A DNA stretch of 64,000 nucleotides from Rhodanobacter thiooxydans (GTDB lineage: Bacteria > Pseudomonadota > Gammaproteobacteria > Xanthomonadales > Rhodanobacteraceae): NCBI RefSeq assembly GCF_021545845.1, contig NZ_CP088923.1, positions 372,001 to 436,000 of the forward strand, in the 5' to 3' direction. Under the pieces are notes generated by a model. That model was not told the origin of the DNA. It searched no databases and saw only the letters and a program-made list of their open reading frames with translations. Made by a program: the position numbers and the translations under genes. How positions within the stretch are numbered: position 1 is the stretch's first letter; every line of letters starts with the position of its first letter. This document shows, piece after piece, positions 19,172 to 28,829 of this stretch.

Positions 19172-21061
19172 TCACTGGATGGTGGCGGACGACGGCCTCT
19201 GCGCGGCGTCGCGATGGGCAAGCACGCCGGTCGCCGTCGCCGCCGGCTGCGGCAGCAGGTTGTCCAGTTTGTCCTTCATGCGCAGCTGGTCGATACTGGC
19301 CATGGCCTGGTCGAGTTGCTGCTGCGCGTCGCCCGCGGGCAGCGGCGGCGCGCCGGGGGCTTCGGTGAGCGCGGCCAGCTGCGGGCCGACCAGTTCGGTC
19401 AGCGCGAAGTACGGGTCGTCGTGGATGCCGACGTGGGCCAGCAGCTTGCCGGGCAGCAGCCACGAAGCGGTTTCGACGCTGCTGCGCTTGCCCGGGCGCT
19501 TCGGATCGACCAACAGCCACACCCCGGCCTGGCCCAGCATGTCGCCGCCGTCGACGAAGCCGGTGGTCTGGTAACTGTTGCTGAGCGCGGGCAGGTGGTC
19601 GCCGTAGAACAGCAGCACGCTGGGCCGCTGACGCCCGGCCAGCAGTTTTGCCAGCCGGCCGAGTTCGGCGTCGGCGTGCTTCAGGTGGTAGAGGTAGGTT
19701 TGCAGTTCCAGCTTGTCCTGACCCGAGATGCCCTCGGGCACCGGAATCGCGTCGCGCTCGGCAACCTGGGCGGGCTCGACGTCGTACGGGCCGTGTGCCT
19801 CGATGCTGATGGCGAAAATGAACTGCGGCGGCCCGTCGTCCTTCAGCTGGACCATGATCTCGTCGGTCATCGCGCTGTCGGCCATGTACTGGCCGTCGTT
19901 CGTCGCGGTGGGCGGGAACGAGGACTGCGACACGAAGCGGTCGAAGCCGATCGCCTTGAAGGCAGTGGTGCGGTTCCAGAACGCCGGATCGTTGCCGTGC
20001 AGCGCGGTCGTGCGGTAGCCATGCCGGTTCAGCGTGCGCACCAGCCCCGGCAGTGCCTTGTGGCTCATCTGCAGGTAGGGGAACTGCAGGTTGTCGAAGT
20101 AGCGCAGCGACAAGCCGGTGAGCACCTCGAACTCGGTGCGGATGGTGCCGCCGCCGAAGGTAGGCACGTGCAGCTTGCCGCTGGTGCCGCGCGCGGCGAG
20201 CCGGCGCAGGTTTGGCGTGAAGTTGCTGCGTTCGTAGCCGCGCATGATGCTCGGGTCGAAGAACGACTCGCTCTGCACCACCACGATGTCGGGCAGTTCG
20301 CTGCCGGCCGCCGACGCCTGCATCGACTGCAGCAGGGCCGGCGTGGATTGCTCGATCAGCCTGGCCGCCGCGGCGCGGTCGGGCTTGCGCTCGCCCTTGT
20401 TGTATTCGAGATGGAACAGCATCAGCGTGCTGACCAGGCCGGAATGGGCGGTGGTGGAGATCGCCGACCACGGTTCGAGCCACAGCGTCCTGCCGTTGTA
20501 GACCTTGGCCCAGGCGGGCAGGCCGAGCAGGATGCTGGCCAGTGCCAGCGCCAGCACGCCGCCGCCGAGCAGCCGCGCGCCGCGGGTGCGGCGCGGGAAC
20601 AGCGGCGGTTCAAGCCGCCACGCCGCGACAACCAAGGCCACCGCGGTGAGCAGGCCCAGGTACGGCCACGGGCTGTGCGGCAGGTAGCCGGAGAGGATGT
20701 GCATGCCGCCCTTGTGCAGCTGGCCGACGATGCGGAAATCGTCCGGCAGCAGCGGCGTGCCGAGGTTCGCCACCTTCAGCACGTTCACCGCGTACAGCAG
20801 CCCCTGCAGCAGGAACGCCAGCGCGAACGACAGCAGCGCGCGCCGGCTGATCGCCAGCAGTATGCCGGCCAGCAGCAGACCCGGCCAGGCGTTGGCCAGC
20901 GGGACCCGGGCCTGGTCGAACAGGCGCAACGGGGCTACCCCGACGCCACCGTCCAGCAGCCCGGTCAGCAGCACGAAGGCCAGCACCAGCAGCAGCAGTA
21001 GCGCGGCGCGGAGGACGATGACGCGCCAGCGTGCGGACGGATTGGCGGAATTCAGGGGCAT
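19172..21061 (-). CDS. LTA synthase/MdoB-family sulfatase-fold membrane enzyme
   Basis: A 629-residue inner-membrane protein: about five N-terminal membrane helices (to about residue 190), a juxtamembrane region, then an extracytoplasmic sulfatase domain. Seen: VVVQSESFFD (metal-binding Glu), TFGGGTIRTEFEVLTG with the candidate nucleophile Thr, SIEAHGPYD and LLFYGDHLPAL supplying metal-binding Asp/His. In Gram-negatives this family adds phosphoglycerol or phosphoethanolamine to glucans or lipid A; which acceptor is used here is unknown. The ATG at 21061 is preferred over a TTG at 21100. It stands alone, divergent from glnE. Confidence 0.85.
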   Translation of the reverse strand: MPLNSANPSARWRVIVLRAALLLLLVLAFVLLTGLLDGGVGVAPLRLFDQARVPLANAWPGLLLAGILLAISRRALLSFALAFLLQGLLYAVNVLKVANLGTPLLPDDFRIVGQLHKGGMHILSGYLPHSPWPYLGLLTAVALVVAAWRLEPPLFPRRTRGARLLGGGVLALALASILLGLPAWAKVYNGRTLWLEPWSAISTTAHSGLVSTLMLFHLEYNKGERKPDRAAAARLIEQSTPALLQSMQASAAGSELPDIVVVQSESFFDPSIMRGYERSNFTPNLRRLAARGTSGKLHVPTFGGGTIRTEFEVLTGLSLRYFDNLQFPYLQMSHKALPGLVRTLNRHGYRTTALHGNDPAFWNRTTAFKAIGFDRFVSQSSFPPTATNDGQYMADSAMTDEIMVQLKDDGPPQFIFAISIEAHGPYDVEPAQVAERDAIPVPEGISGQDKLELQTYLYHLKHADAELGRLAKLLAGRQRPSVLLFYGDHLPALSNSYQTTGFVDGGDMLGQAGVWLLVDPKRPGKRSSVETASWLLPGKLLAHVGIHDDPYFALTELVGPQLAALTEAPGAPPLPAGDAQQQLDQAMASIDQLRMKDKLDNLLPQPAATATGVLAHRDAAQRPSSATIQ

Positions 21062-21232
21062 GGCAGTTCCGTGGCTACTGTCATGGTTTGGACTTGTCAA
21101 TGTAATGACATCGAGATGAACCGCGGATAGGCGTGGCCGGCGAGTTTCGGGCTTGCATGCGGCTTGTTCAAGCTGGCCTCACGGGTGGCCGGCCGGCTTC
21201 GGCAACCACCCCCCATGCGGCACAATGGCCGG

Positions 21233-24088
21233 ATGACCCATCCGGAATCCGCCGCGCTGCAGGCGCTGATCGACGACCGCTATGCCGAGCTGGCCGCTCG
21301 TTGCCGTGCCGCCGGCGTACCGCTGCACGACGACGCCGGCGTGGCCGAGCGCATCCGCCGCACCCTGCTGGCCAGCGACTTTGCCTTCGAGGTGTGGTGC
21401 CGCCAGCCGCAGCTGCTGGCGCCGGCCGGGCTGGAGCGGCTGCGCTCGGGCAGCGACGCCGGCGCGCGCCTCGACGCGTTGAAGCTGCCGGCGGACGAAG
21501 CCGCCTGCATGACCGCGCTGCGCCGCTTCCGCCATGCCGAGGCGCTGCGGCTGGTGTTCCGCGACGTCAACGCGCTGGACGAGCTGCCGGAAACGCTGTC
21601 CGCCACCAGCGTGCTGTACGAAGCGCTGCTCGAACGGGCGCTGGGCTGGTCCGAGCACGCGCTGGCCGCGCGCTACGGCCACAGCCGCGACCACGACGGT
21701 GTGCGGCAGCGGTTGCTGGTGATCGGTTTCGGCAAGCTCGGCGGCAGCGAGCTGAACTTCTCCTCCGACATCGACCTGGTATTTGCCTACCCGCAGGGCG
21801 GCCACAGCGACGGTGCGCGTCCGCTGGACAACAGCGAGTACTTCGTGCGGCTCGGCCGCCAGCTGGTGCGCCTGCTGAACGAGCCCACCATGGACGGCAT
21901 CTGCGCGCGGGTCGACCTGCGCCTGCGCCCGTTCGGCAACGCCGGGCGGCTGGCGCTGTCGTTCGCCGCGATGGAGCAGTACTACCAGAGCGAGGGCCGC
22001 GACTGGGAGCGTTACGCCTGGATCAAGGCGCGCCCGGTGGCCGGCGACCTCGCCGCCGGCAAGCAGCTGCAGGAACTGCTGCGTCCGTTCGTGTACCGCA
22101 GGTACCTCGACTACACCGCATTCGCGGGGCTGCGCGAGATGAAGGCGCTGATCGACGCGGAGGTGGCGCGCAAGGACCTCGCCGACAACCTCAAGCTCGG
22201 CGCCGGCGGCATCCGCGAGATCGAGTTCATCGTGCAGCTGACCCAGCTGATCCGCGGCGGCCGCGAACCCAGCCTGCGCGTGCGCGGCCTGCTCGGCGCG
22301 CTGACCGCGTGCGAGGCGCGCGGCCACATCGGCGCGGCGCGCGCGCGCATGCTGCGCGAGGCGTACGTGCTGCTGCGCCGGGTCGAGAACCGCGTACAGA
22401 TGCTGCGCGACGCGCAGACCCACGACGTCCCCGCCGACGCGCTCAGCCGCGAGCGCATCGCGCGCGGCCTCGACTACCCCGACTGGGACAGCCTGCACGC
22501 CGCGCTGGCCAGGCAGCGCGCCAATGTCAGCGAGGAATTCGCCGCCGTGCTGATGCCGCAGGGTGGCCGCGCCGCCCGCGTGCCGGCGGCCGACAAGCTG
22601 CTGTGGCAGCGCGCCTGCGACGAATCGCTGGATGCCGCCACGCTGGAGGCTTCCGGTTTCGCGCCCGGCGACGAACTGGCGGATGCGCTGCTGAAATTGC
22701 CGCAGGCCGCGGCGGTGCGCGCGATGTCGCCGCGCTCGCGCGAACGGCTCGACCACCTGATGCCGCAGCTGTTCGACGCCGCGCGCGCCACCCGCGCGCC
22801 GGTGGCCAGCCTGCTGCGGCTGTGCCGGCTGATGCAGGCGGTGGCGCGGCGCTCGTCCTACCTCGCGCTGCTGGAGGAGCAGCCGGCGGCGCGGCGGCGG
22901 CTGGTGCGGCTGTTCGCCGACAGCGCCTTCCTCGCCGAGCGCGTCATCGCGCAGCCGCTGCTGCTGGACGACGTGCTCGACCCGCGTATCGACCAGTTGC
23001 CGCTCAAGCGCGCCGACATCACGGCCGAGATCGCCCGCGTGCTGGGCACGCTGGAGGAGCGCGAGGCCGAGGCGGAGCTGGAGCGGATCAACGAGTTCAA
23101 GGCCTCCACCGCGTTCCGTCTCGGCCTGGCCTTCAACGACGGCCGCGCCGACGCGGTAGCCACCGCGCGCCGGCTGGCCGCGCTGGCCGAGTCGGTGGTG
23201 GGCGCGGTGCTGGCGCTGGCCGCGCGCGAGCTGGTCGCCCAGCACGGCCGCCTGCCGGGAGCCGACATGCAGCCGGGTTCCGGCTTCTCCGTGCTGGGCT
23301 ACGGCAGTCTCGGCGGCGAGGAGCTCGGCTTTGCTTCCGACCTCGACCTGGTGTTCGTCTACGACGGTCGCCGCGCGCAGGCATTGAGCGACGGCGCGCG
23401 GCCGATCGAGGGCTCGCGCTGGTACCAGCGCCTGGCCCAGCGGGTGATGAACTGGCTCACCGTGCTGACCCGCGGCGGTCGCCTGTACGAAGTCGATACC
23501 CGCCTGCGCCCGGACGGCTCCAAGGGCCTGCTGGTCGGCAGCCTGGACGCCTTCGTGGCCTACCAACAGAGTCGCGCGTGGACCTGGGAACACCAGGCGC
23601 TGCTGCGCGCGCGTCCGGTGGCCGGCGATGGGGCGCTGAACGCCGAGCTGGCCAGGGTCCGCCGCGCGATCCTGGCGGTGCCGCGCGAGCGCGGCACCGT
23701 GCTGGCCGAGGTCGGCAGCATGCGCCAACGCTGGCGCGCCGAGCGCGACCGCTCCGACGAGCGCCAGTTCGACCTCAAGCAGGGCCACGGTGGCCTGCTC
23801 GACATCGAGTTCGCGCTGCAGGGGCTGGTGCTGGCGCACGCGGCCGAACAGCCGGGCCTGCTCGGCGTCACCGCGAATGCCGGACTGATCGAAGCCTGCC
23901 GCGTCGCCGGGCTGCTCGACGATCGGCAGGCGGCGACCCTCGCCGCGGCCCACGCCGAGCTGCTGCGTCGCGCGCTGGCCTGCACGCTCGACCTGCGCCC
24001 GCGCATCGCGCCGCGCGAGGCGGCGTTGGAGCAGCTGTGCGGCAGCGTGCGCGGGGTCACCGATGCGCTGGGTTTTGCGTTTGGCTGA
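21233..24088 (+). CDS. glnE: bifunctional glutamine synthetase adenylyltransferase/deadenylase
   Basis: Adjusts glutamine synthetase activity by adding or removing AMP according to nitrogen status. At 951 residues it matches the family. Two nucleotidyltransferase domains are visible: GFGKLGGSELNFSSDIDLVF near 165 (deadenylase half) and GYGSLGGEELGFASDLDLVF near 690 (adenylylase half), each with the G-G/S and D-x-D core. LRPFGNAGRLALS and LRPDGSKGLLVGS are the paired downstream motifs. The ATG at 21233 follows a weak GGCCGG. It is convergent with the ELM1-family gene. Confidence 0.96.
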   Translation: MTHPESAALQALIDDRYAELAARCRAAGVPLHDDAGVAERIRRTLLASDFAFEVWCRQPQLLAPAGLERLRSGSDAGARLDALKLPADEAACMTALRRFRHAEALRLVFRDVNALDELPETLSATSVLYEALLERALGWSEHALAARYGHSRDHDGVRQRLLVIGFGKLGGSELNFSSDIDLVFAYPQGGHSDGARPLDNSEYFVRLGRQLVRLLNEPTMDGICARVDLRLRPFGNAGRLALSFAAMEQYYQSEGRDWERYAWIKARPVAGDLAAGKQLQELLRPFVYRRYLDYTAFAGLREMKALIDAEVARKDLADNLKLGAGGIREIEFIVQLTQLIRGGREPSLRVRGLLGALTACEARGHIGAARARMLREAYVLLRRVENRVQMLRDAQTHDVPADALSRERIARGLDYPDWDSLHAALARQRANVSEEFAAVLMPQGGRAARVPAADKLLWQRACDESLDAATLEASGFAPGDELADALLKLPQAAAVRAMSPRSRERLDHLMPQLFDAARATRAPVASLLRLCRLMQAVARRSSYLALLEEQPAARRRLVRLFADSAFLAERVIAQPLLLDDVLDPRIDQLPLKRADITAEIARVLGTLEEREAEAELERINEFKASTAFRLGLAFNDGRADAVATARRLAALAESVVGAVLALAARELVAQHGRLPGADMQPGSGFSVLGYGSLGGEELGFASDLDLVFVYDGRRAQALSDGARPIEGSRWYQRLAQRVMNWLTVLTRGGRLYEVDTRLRPDGSKGLLVGSLDAFVAYQQSRAWTWEHQALLRARPVAGDGALNAELARVRRAILAVPRERGTVLAEVGSMRQRWRAERDRSDERQFDLKQGHGGLLDIEFALQGLVLAHAAEQPGLLGVTANAGLIEACRVAGLLDDRQAATLAAAHAELLRRALACTLDLRPRIAPREAALEQLCGSVRGVTDALGFAFG

Positions 24089-24125
24089 ATCGCGGGCGCG
24101 CTGCCGGGATTGGTCCGGACCTTGC

Positions 24126-25115
24126 TCAATCCGCCAGTTGTGCCGCCTGTTGCCGTGCCATCCGCTCCCGCAGCGCAGCGGCGATCGCGACCGTTTCGCG
24201 CAGCGGTGACGGTGGCCGCGCCGGCGCGTCGTCGTCGAGGCCACGCAGCCGGCCAGCTTCGCGCAGCGATTGGTGGAAGCGCGCAAGCTTCGCCGGCAGC
24301 GGCGCGGTGACCAGGGTCTCGACCGGGCAGCCGACGGCGCAGGCCTCCGAGAGCATGTTCACCGAATCGGGCGTGACCACCAGCCGGTCGGCCCAGCCGA
24401 GCACGCCGGGGTAGGGATTGCGGCCGTCGTCGGGGCCGGCCCAGAGCAGGCCGGGCACGTCGCGCAAGGCACGGCGAAACACCTCGACCAGCGCCGGTGG
24501 GGTGCGGCGCGAACCCAGCACCAGCAGGCTGCCGCCTCCGTGGCGCTGGCGTTCGAGCAGGTGTGCGGCCAGCTGGCGGGCGTAGTCGGCGTCCAGCGCG
24601 ATGCCGCGGCGCGGACCGCCGAGCAGCACGCCCACGCGCGGCGACGGCAACTCGGCAAAGCGGGGGCAGGCGTCGCGGCCGTCGGCCAGCCACTCCTCGT
24701 CGACCGGGTTCAGCGAGCCCAGCGGCTGCAGCACGTTGGGGCCGTCGAGCTGGTCATGGCGGGGTGCGATCACTGCGTCCCAGTGCGCGGGGTCGATGCG
24801 CGGGTCCAGGATCTGCACCGTGTAGCAGCGGCCATCGGCCAGCCGGCGCAGCAGGCGGGTGCACAGCGCGGCGGCGCGACCGCAGCCGATCGCCACGGCC
24901 GGCCACGGTGGCGCGAACAGTCGCCGCTGGCGGGCGGGCAGGGCGAGCCGGCCACCCAGGGTCAGCCGCGGCGCCAGCCACGCCCACGGTGCCCGCGGCT
25001 GCAGCACCAGGTGGCGCAGCGGCAGTTGCAGGTATTCGGCCAACGCCAGCGCCTGGCGCTGGTTGCCGGCGGCGCTGTCGGTGATCACCCAGCATTCGCC
25101 GCGCAGTTTCAACAT
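24126..25115 (-). CDS. ELM1/DUF1022-family protein (GT-B-like fold)
   Basis: A 329-residue soluble protein resembling bacterial members of the 'mitochondrial fission ELM1' family. It starts CWVITDSAAGNQRQALALAEYL, contains VGVLLGGPRRGIALDADYARQLAAHL and ends with LVVTPDSVNMLSEACAVGCPV, a glycosyltransferase-B-like nucleotide-sugar segment. The bacterial role is unclear; a glycosyltransferase-like activity in cell-envelope synthesis is plausible because members often lie near envelope genes. The start at 25115 is where similarity begins; the frame continues upstream antisense to the nitroreductase gene. Confidence 0.8.
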   Translation of the reverse strand: MLKLRGECWVITDSAAGNQRQALALAEYLQLPLRHLVLQPRAPWAWLAPRLTLGGRLALPARQRRLFAPPWPAVAIGCGRAAALCTRLLRRLADGRCYTVQILDPRIDPAHWDAVIAPRHDQLDGPNVLQPLGSLNPVDEEWLADGRDACPRFAELPSPRVGVLLGGPRRGIALDADYARQLAAHLLERQRHGGGSLLVLGSRRTPPALVEVFRRALRDVPGLLWAGPDDGRNPYPGVLGWADRLVVTPDSVNMLSEACAVGCPVETLVTAPLPAKLARFHQSLREAGRLRGLDDDAPARPPSPLRETVAIAAALRERMARQQAAQLAD

Positions 25116-25248
25116 GCGTGCAGGCGCCGCGACATTGTTTCCCGAATGAACACGGTATGTTCCCTCAGTGGGTGGGCCGTTCGCTTGCAAGCGCCTATAC
25201 ACTTGCACAATGGCATCATTGCCGACACGTCTTCCACCGAGGATACCG

Positions 25249-25842
25249 ATGAGCGAGTTGCTTTCCGAGGCCAGTCTGGACCAGTTGTTCCGCAATGCCC
25301 GCACCTTCAACGCGTGGCTGCCGAAAGAAGTGAGCGACGAACAGCTGCAGCAGGTCTTCGATTTGGCCAAGTTCGGTCCGACCAGCGCGAACTGCTCGCC
25401 GATGCGGGTGGTCTTCGTGAAGTCGAAGGCGGCGAAGGCGAAGCTGGAGCCGTTCCTGTCCGATGGCAACCGCGCCAAGACCATGGAGGCGCCGGTCACC
25501 GCGATCGTGGCCACCGACTACGCGTTCTACGAGCAGTTGCCGAAGCTGTTCCCGCATGCCGACGCGAAAAGCTGGTTCGTCGGCAACCAGCCGCTGATCG
25601 ACAGCACCGCGTTCCGCAACGCCACCTTGCAGGGTGCCTACCTGCTGTTGGCGGCGCGTGCGGTCGGGCTGGACTGCGGCCCGATGTCCGGCTTCGACAA
25701 CGCCGGCGTGGATGCGGCGTTCTTCGCCGGCACCACGGTCAAGTCGAATTTCCTGATCAGCATCGGTTACGGCGACGCCAGCCGCAACCTGTTTCCGCGC
25801 AGTCCCCGCCTGACGTTCGACGAAGCCTGCACGATAGCCTGA
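25249..25842 (+). CDS. RutE-type nitroreductase / malonic semialdehyde reductase
   Basis: A 197-residue FMN-dependent nitroreductase-fold enzyme. Seen: [16 protein letters not shown] (FMN phosphate contact), [27 protein letters not shown] and [19 protein letters not shown]. These match the RutE/HadB group, which reduces malonic semialdehyde to 3-hydroxypropionate in pyrimidine degradation. No other rut genes are nearby, so the substrate is open. GAGGAT precedes the ATG. It is divergent from the ELM1-family gene and 53 bp upstream of yceI. Confidence 0.85.
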   Translation: MSELLSEASLDQLFRNARTFNAWLPKEVSDEQLQQVFDLAKFGPTSANCSPMRVVFVKSKAAKAKLEPFLSDGNRAKTMEAPVTAIVATDYAFYEQLPKLFPHADAKSWFVGNQPLIDSTAFRNATLQGAYLLLAARAVGLDCGPMSGFDNAGVDAAFFAGTTVKSNFLISIGYGDASRNLFPRSPRLTFDEACTIA

Positions 25843-25895
25843 AGCCCGCGTCCCACCCCCGTTTTTCCGTCCCCTATTTTCCAAGGAGTCTTTCC

Positions 25896-26489
25896 ATGCG
25901 CGCATTGAAGTATCTCGCTCTCGCCGGCCTGCTCGGCGCCGCCGTGTCGGTCCAGGCCGCCCCGGTCACCTACAAGCTCGACCCTGCCCACACGATGGTG
26001 CTGTTCAGCTGGAACCACTTCGGCTACTCCAACCCCACCGCCAACCTCGGCCTGGGCGAGGGCACCCTGGTGTTCGACGAGCAGCACCCGGCCAACTCCA
26101 GCGTGGAGGTGAAGCTGCCGCTCGACCTGCTCGACACCCATGTGCCGGCGCTGGACGAGCACCTGAAGAAGGCGGACTTCCTCGACGCCGCCCAGTATCC
26201 GGTGGTGACCTTCAAGAGCACCGCCGTGCAGGCGCTCGGCGCCAACAAGTTCAAGGTCAGCGGCAACCTCACCGTGCACGGCGTGACCAAGCCGGTGGTG
26301 CTCGCCGCGACACTGAACAAGATCGGCCCGCACCCGATGACCAAGGCGCCCTCGGTCGGCTTCGACGCCACCGCCAGCATCAAGCGCTCGGAGTTCGGTG
26401 TCGCCGGCTATGTGCCGAACGTCGGCGACGAGCTGACCATCCGCATCACCACCGAGGCCTCGGTGCCGAAGCAGGCCGCGGCCAAGTAA
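25896..26489 (+). CDS. yceI: YceI-family periplasmic lipid-binding protein
   Basis: A 197-residue exported lipocalin-like protein. It has a signal peptide (MRALKYLALAGLLGAAVSVQA), then VTYKLDPAHTMVLFSWNHFGYSN, the conserved FDEQHPANSSVEVKLPLDLLDT and LTVHGVTKPVVL. YceI proteins bind polyisoprenoid or amphiphilic ligands in a beta-barrel; several are induced by base or stress. AAGGAG lies at good spacing before the ATG. A strong terminator follows. Confidence 0.93.
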   Translation: MRALKYLALAGLLGAAVSVQAAPVTYKLDPAHTMVLFSWNHFGYSNPTANLGLGEGTLVFDEQHPANSSVEVKLPLDLLDTHVPALDEHLKKADFLDAAQYPVVTFKSTAVQALGANKFKVSGNLTVHGVTKPVVLAATLNKIGPHPMTKAPSVGFDATASIKRSEFGVAGYVPNVGDELTIRITTEASVPKQAAAK

Positions 26490-26501
26490 GTCGCCGTCGC
26501 C

Positions 26502-26539
26502 CACAAAAAAACCGCGCCATCCCGGCGCGGTTTTTTTTG
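26502..26539. terminator. bidirectional rho-independent terminator
   Basis: ACAAAAAAACCGCGCC, ATCC loop and GGCGCGGTTTTTTTT form a strong stem with A and T runs on both sides. It serves yceI and, on the other strand, the Yip1-family gene. Confidence 0.93.
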
Positions 26540-26554
26540 TGTGGATGCGCTGGC

Positions 26555-26692
26555 TCAGTTCGCCCTCACACCGACGTCCTTGAGCGATTCCAGCTTGGTC
26601 AGGTCGATGCCGACCACCGCCTGCTTCAGCTGCTCGATGCCGTCGACGTAGCCGTTCGCCTTCACCGTGAAGCGCTTGCCGACCACCATGCT
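26555..26692 (-). pseudogene. detached C-terminal tail of the Yip1-family gene
   Basis: After the TAA at 26693-26695 the same reading frame continues for 45 sense codons to a TGA at 26555. It encodes SMVVGKRFTVKANGYVDG followed by an amphipathic helix (IEQLKQAVVGIDLTKLESLK). Coding-like composition and the hydrophilic tail suggest the original C-terminus was lost through a single nonsense change (for instance TAC or TAT to TAA). It has its own ATG at 26689 but no ribosome site. Confidence 0.6.
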
Positions 26693-27253
26693 TTACTCAC
26701 CGTACTTCGACTGGGTGTCCCATTCCTCGTGGACCAGGTTGCCATTGGCGCCGTAGGTCTTCTCGTAGCCGTGCTCGGTCTGCTTCTCCTCTTCCGGCGC
26801 CATCGCGGAGGCCAGCGACATAAAGCCCCCGGCGCCGCTGCTGCCGGTGACATGCATGCCGCCGACCGCCGCGCCGGTCAGCGCGGCAGTGCCGATCACG
26901 CCGGCAACGACCAAGCCGACGATCCAGCCCAGCACGGTCGCGCTGATCACGCTGACCGCGGCGTAGCCGCCGGCTTTCTCCGGTGGGCACTTGATGGTGT
27001 GCGGCAGGCCCAGATACAGCAGGTAGATGCTGTAGACACCGCCGATCAGCACGATCGGCAGGCCCAGCCAGGGCCCGATCACGCCGCTGCCGGCAACCCG
27101 GCTGGCGGTCCATGCGTAGGCCACCGCCTTCAGCGCCTGGTTCATGTCCTTCTCGCCGCCGAAGGTCGGCGCCAGCGCGTTGACGATCAACGCCACCACG
27201 TAGACCGGCACCAGCGCCAGCACGTAGTGCAGCAGCATGCCGGCGATGCCCAT
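26693..27253 (-). CDS. Yip1-family membrane protein, probably truncated by an in-frame stop
   Basis: A 186-residue protein with about five membrane helices (LLHYVLALVPVYVVALIVNAL; LGLPIVLIGGVYSIYLLYLGL; AAVSVISATVLGWIVGLVVAG) and the Yip1 pattern YAWTASRVAGSG with PHTIKCPPEKAGGYAAV. The C-terminus is hydrophilic and stops at SKYGE. Readable sequence in the same frame follows the TAA for 45 more codons. Function is unknown; bacterial Yip1 proteins are inner-membrane proteins. GGGGAG precedes the ATG. It is a single gene with a terminator downstream of the tail. Confidence 0.8.
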   Translation of the reverse strand: MGIAGMLLHYVLALVPVYVVALIVNALAPTFGGEKDMNQALKAVAYAWTASRVAGSGVIGPWLGLPIVLIGGVYSIYLLYLGLPHTIKCPPEKAGGYAAVSVISATVLGWIVGLVVAGVIGTAALTGAAVGGMHVTGSSGAGGFMSLASAMAPEEEKQTEHGYEKTYGANGNLVHEEWDTQSKYGE

Positions 27254-27343
27254 GCCGCTCCCCGGTGTTCCGTGTGCTGCCCCCGACAGGGGGCTGCAGC
27301 CCTGCTACCATTTGCAGCTTGATGTCCAGTCCGGAGTCCGCCG

Positions 27344-27553
27344 ATGTCGTCCCCCCTTTCCGCGGCGGTGCCGCTGGTGCCGGCAAATGCCGAAAATCGT
27401 TACGAAGTGACGCGCGCCGACCTGCCGTTGTCCTGCCCGATGCCCGGCATGGCGCTGTGGAATTCCCATCCGCGGGTGTACCTGCCGATCGTCGACGACG
27501 GCGGCGAGACCGTCTGCGCCTACTGTGGCGCGCATTACGTGCTGCGCGACTGA
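27344..27553 (+). CDS. small zinc-finger (zf-CHCC) protein
   Basis: A 69-residue protein whose C-terminal half has the zf-CHCC pattern seen in NDUFS6-like proteins: Cys31, His42, then CAYCGAHY. The central HPRVYLPI is typical. Homologues across proteobacteria are of unknown function, often near glycosyltransferase or amino-transfer genes. It starts close to the Yip1-family gene (divergent) and precedes the glycosyltransferase gene by 54 bp, so it may share that transcript. Confidence 0.85.
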   Translation: MSSPLSAAVPLVPANAENRYEVTRADLPLSCPMPGMALWNSHPRVYLPIVDDGGETVCAYCGAHYVLRD

Positions 27554-27607
27554 TTCTCCGGCAGCGTTCAGCTCGCTGGCGGCATTGTTCTTGCTTGTCT
27601 CCAGAGG

Positions 27608-28759
27608 ATGAAAGCCTCCAGCCCAGAGCTCATGTCCAGCATGGTCGTGCCCGTCAAGCTGCTGACCGTGGTCCAGCTGATCCCTGCGCTGCATTCCGGC
27701 GGCGCGGAGCGTTCGGCGCTGGAAATCGCCCGCGGCCTGGTGCAGGCCGGCCACCGCTCGGTGGTGATCTCGGCCGGCGGGCGGCTGGTCGCGCAGTTGC
27801 AGGCCGAAGGCAGCGAGCACATCACGCTGGACCTGGGGCGCAAGTCGCTGGGCACGCTGGGCCGGCTCGGTGCGTTGCGGCGGGCGCTGCGTGAGCTGAA
27901 GCCCGACATCGTGCATGCCCGTTCGCGGCTGCCGGCCTGGATGGGCTGGTGGGCGCTGAAGGGAATGACGCCGCGGCCGCATTTCGTCACCACCGTGCAC
28001 GGGCTCAACTCGCCTGGGCGCTACAGCGCGATCCTGCTGCGCGGCGAACGCGTGATCGCGGTCTCGCAGACCCTGCGCGACTACGTGCTGAGCCATTACC
28101 GCTGGCTGGAGCCGGGCAAGGTGCGGGTGATCCCGCGCGGCATCGATCCGCTGACGTTTACCTACGGACACCGGCCGGATGACGCCTGGCAGAAAGCCTT
28201 CTTCGCCGAGTTTCCAGCACTGGCCGGCGCGCCGCTGCTGACCCTGCCCGGGCGCGGCACGCGGCTGAAGGGCCACCATGATGCGGTCGAGCTGCTGGCC
28301 GACCTCAAGCGCCGCGGCATCGAGGCGCGGCTGCTGCTGCTGGGAGTGGTCGAGCCCGGCCGCGAGGCCTATGTGGCCGAACTGCGCGAGCTGATCCGCG
28401 TGCGGGGAGTGGCCTCACAGGTGGTGCTGACGCCGTCGCGCGACGACGTGCGCGACATCTACGCGATCTCGGCGCTGGTGCTGCAGCTGTCGAACCGGCC
28501 CGAGTCGTTCGGGCGCACGGTGATCGAGGCGCTGTCGTTGTGCCGTCCGGTGCTGGGCTACGCGCACGGCGGCGTGGGCGAGTTGCTGGCCGAACTGTAC
28601 CCGGCCGGCCGCGTGCCGCCGGGCGACCGTGAGCGGCTGGTCGAGCGGGCCGCCGAATTGCTGCGGGTGGCGCCGCCGATCTCGCCGCTGCAAAGCTACC
28701 GCTTGGTCGACATGCAGCAGGCCACGCTGGCGCTTTATGACGAAGTGACCGGCGGCTAG
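27608..28759 (+). CDS. family 4 glycosyltransferase
   Basis: A 383-residue GT-B enzyme. The N-terminal domain begins LTVVQLIPALHSGGAERSALEIARGL, the acceptor-side loop of GT4 enzymes. The C-terminal domain has LLTLPGRGTRLKGHHDAVELL and SNRPESFGRTVIEALSLCRPVLGYAHGG, where the E-x7-E nucleotide-sugar motif reads ESFGRTVIE. It probably transfers a sugar in LPS core or O-chain assembly, given the ligase gene just downstream. The start is uncertain: AGAGG is flush against the ATG at 27608, and in-frame ATGs at 27632 or 27641 may serve. Confidence 0.9.
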   Translation: MKASSPELMSSMVVPVKLLTVVQLIPALHSGGAERSALEIARGLVQAGHRSVVISAGGRLVAQLQAEGSEHITLDLGRKSLGTLGRLGALRRALRELKPDIVHARSRLPAWMGWWALKGMTPRPHFVTTVHGLNSPGRYSAILLRGERVIAVSQTLRDYVLSHYRWLEPGKVRVIPRGIDPLTFTYGHRPDDAWQKAFFAEFPALAGAPLLTLPGRGTRLKGHHDAVELLADLKRRGIEARLLLLGVVEPGREAYVAELRELIRVRGVASQVVLTPSRDDVRDIYAISALVLQLSNRPESFGRTVIEALSLCRPVLGYAHGGVGELLAELYPAGRVPPGDRERLVERAAELLRVAPPISPLQSYRLVDMQQATLALYDEVTGG

Positions 28760-28829
28760 AGCCTGCCTCCGGGTCCGCGAACGTTCGCGCTCGCCTACAA
28801 TGCGTGACCACTTTCGCTGCGGTTCGCGC

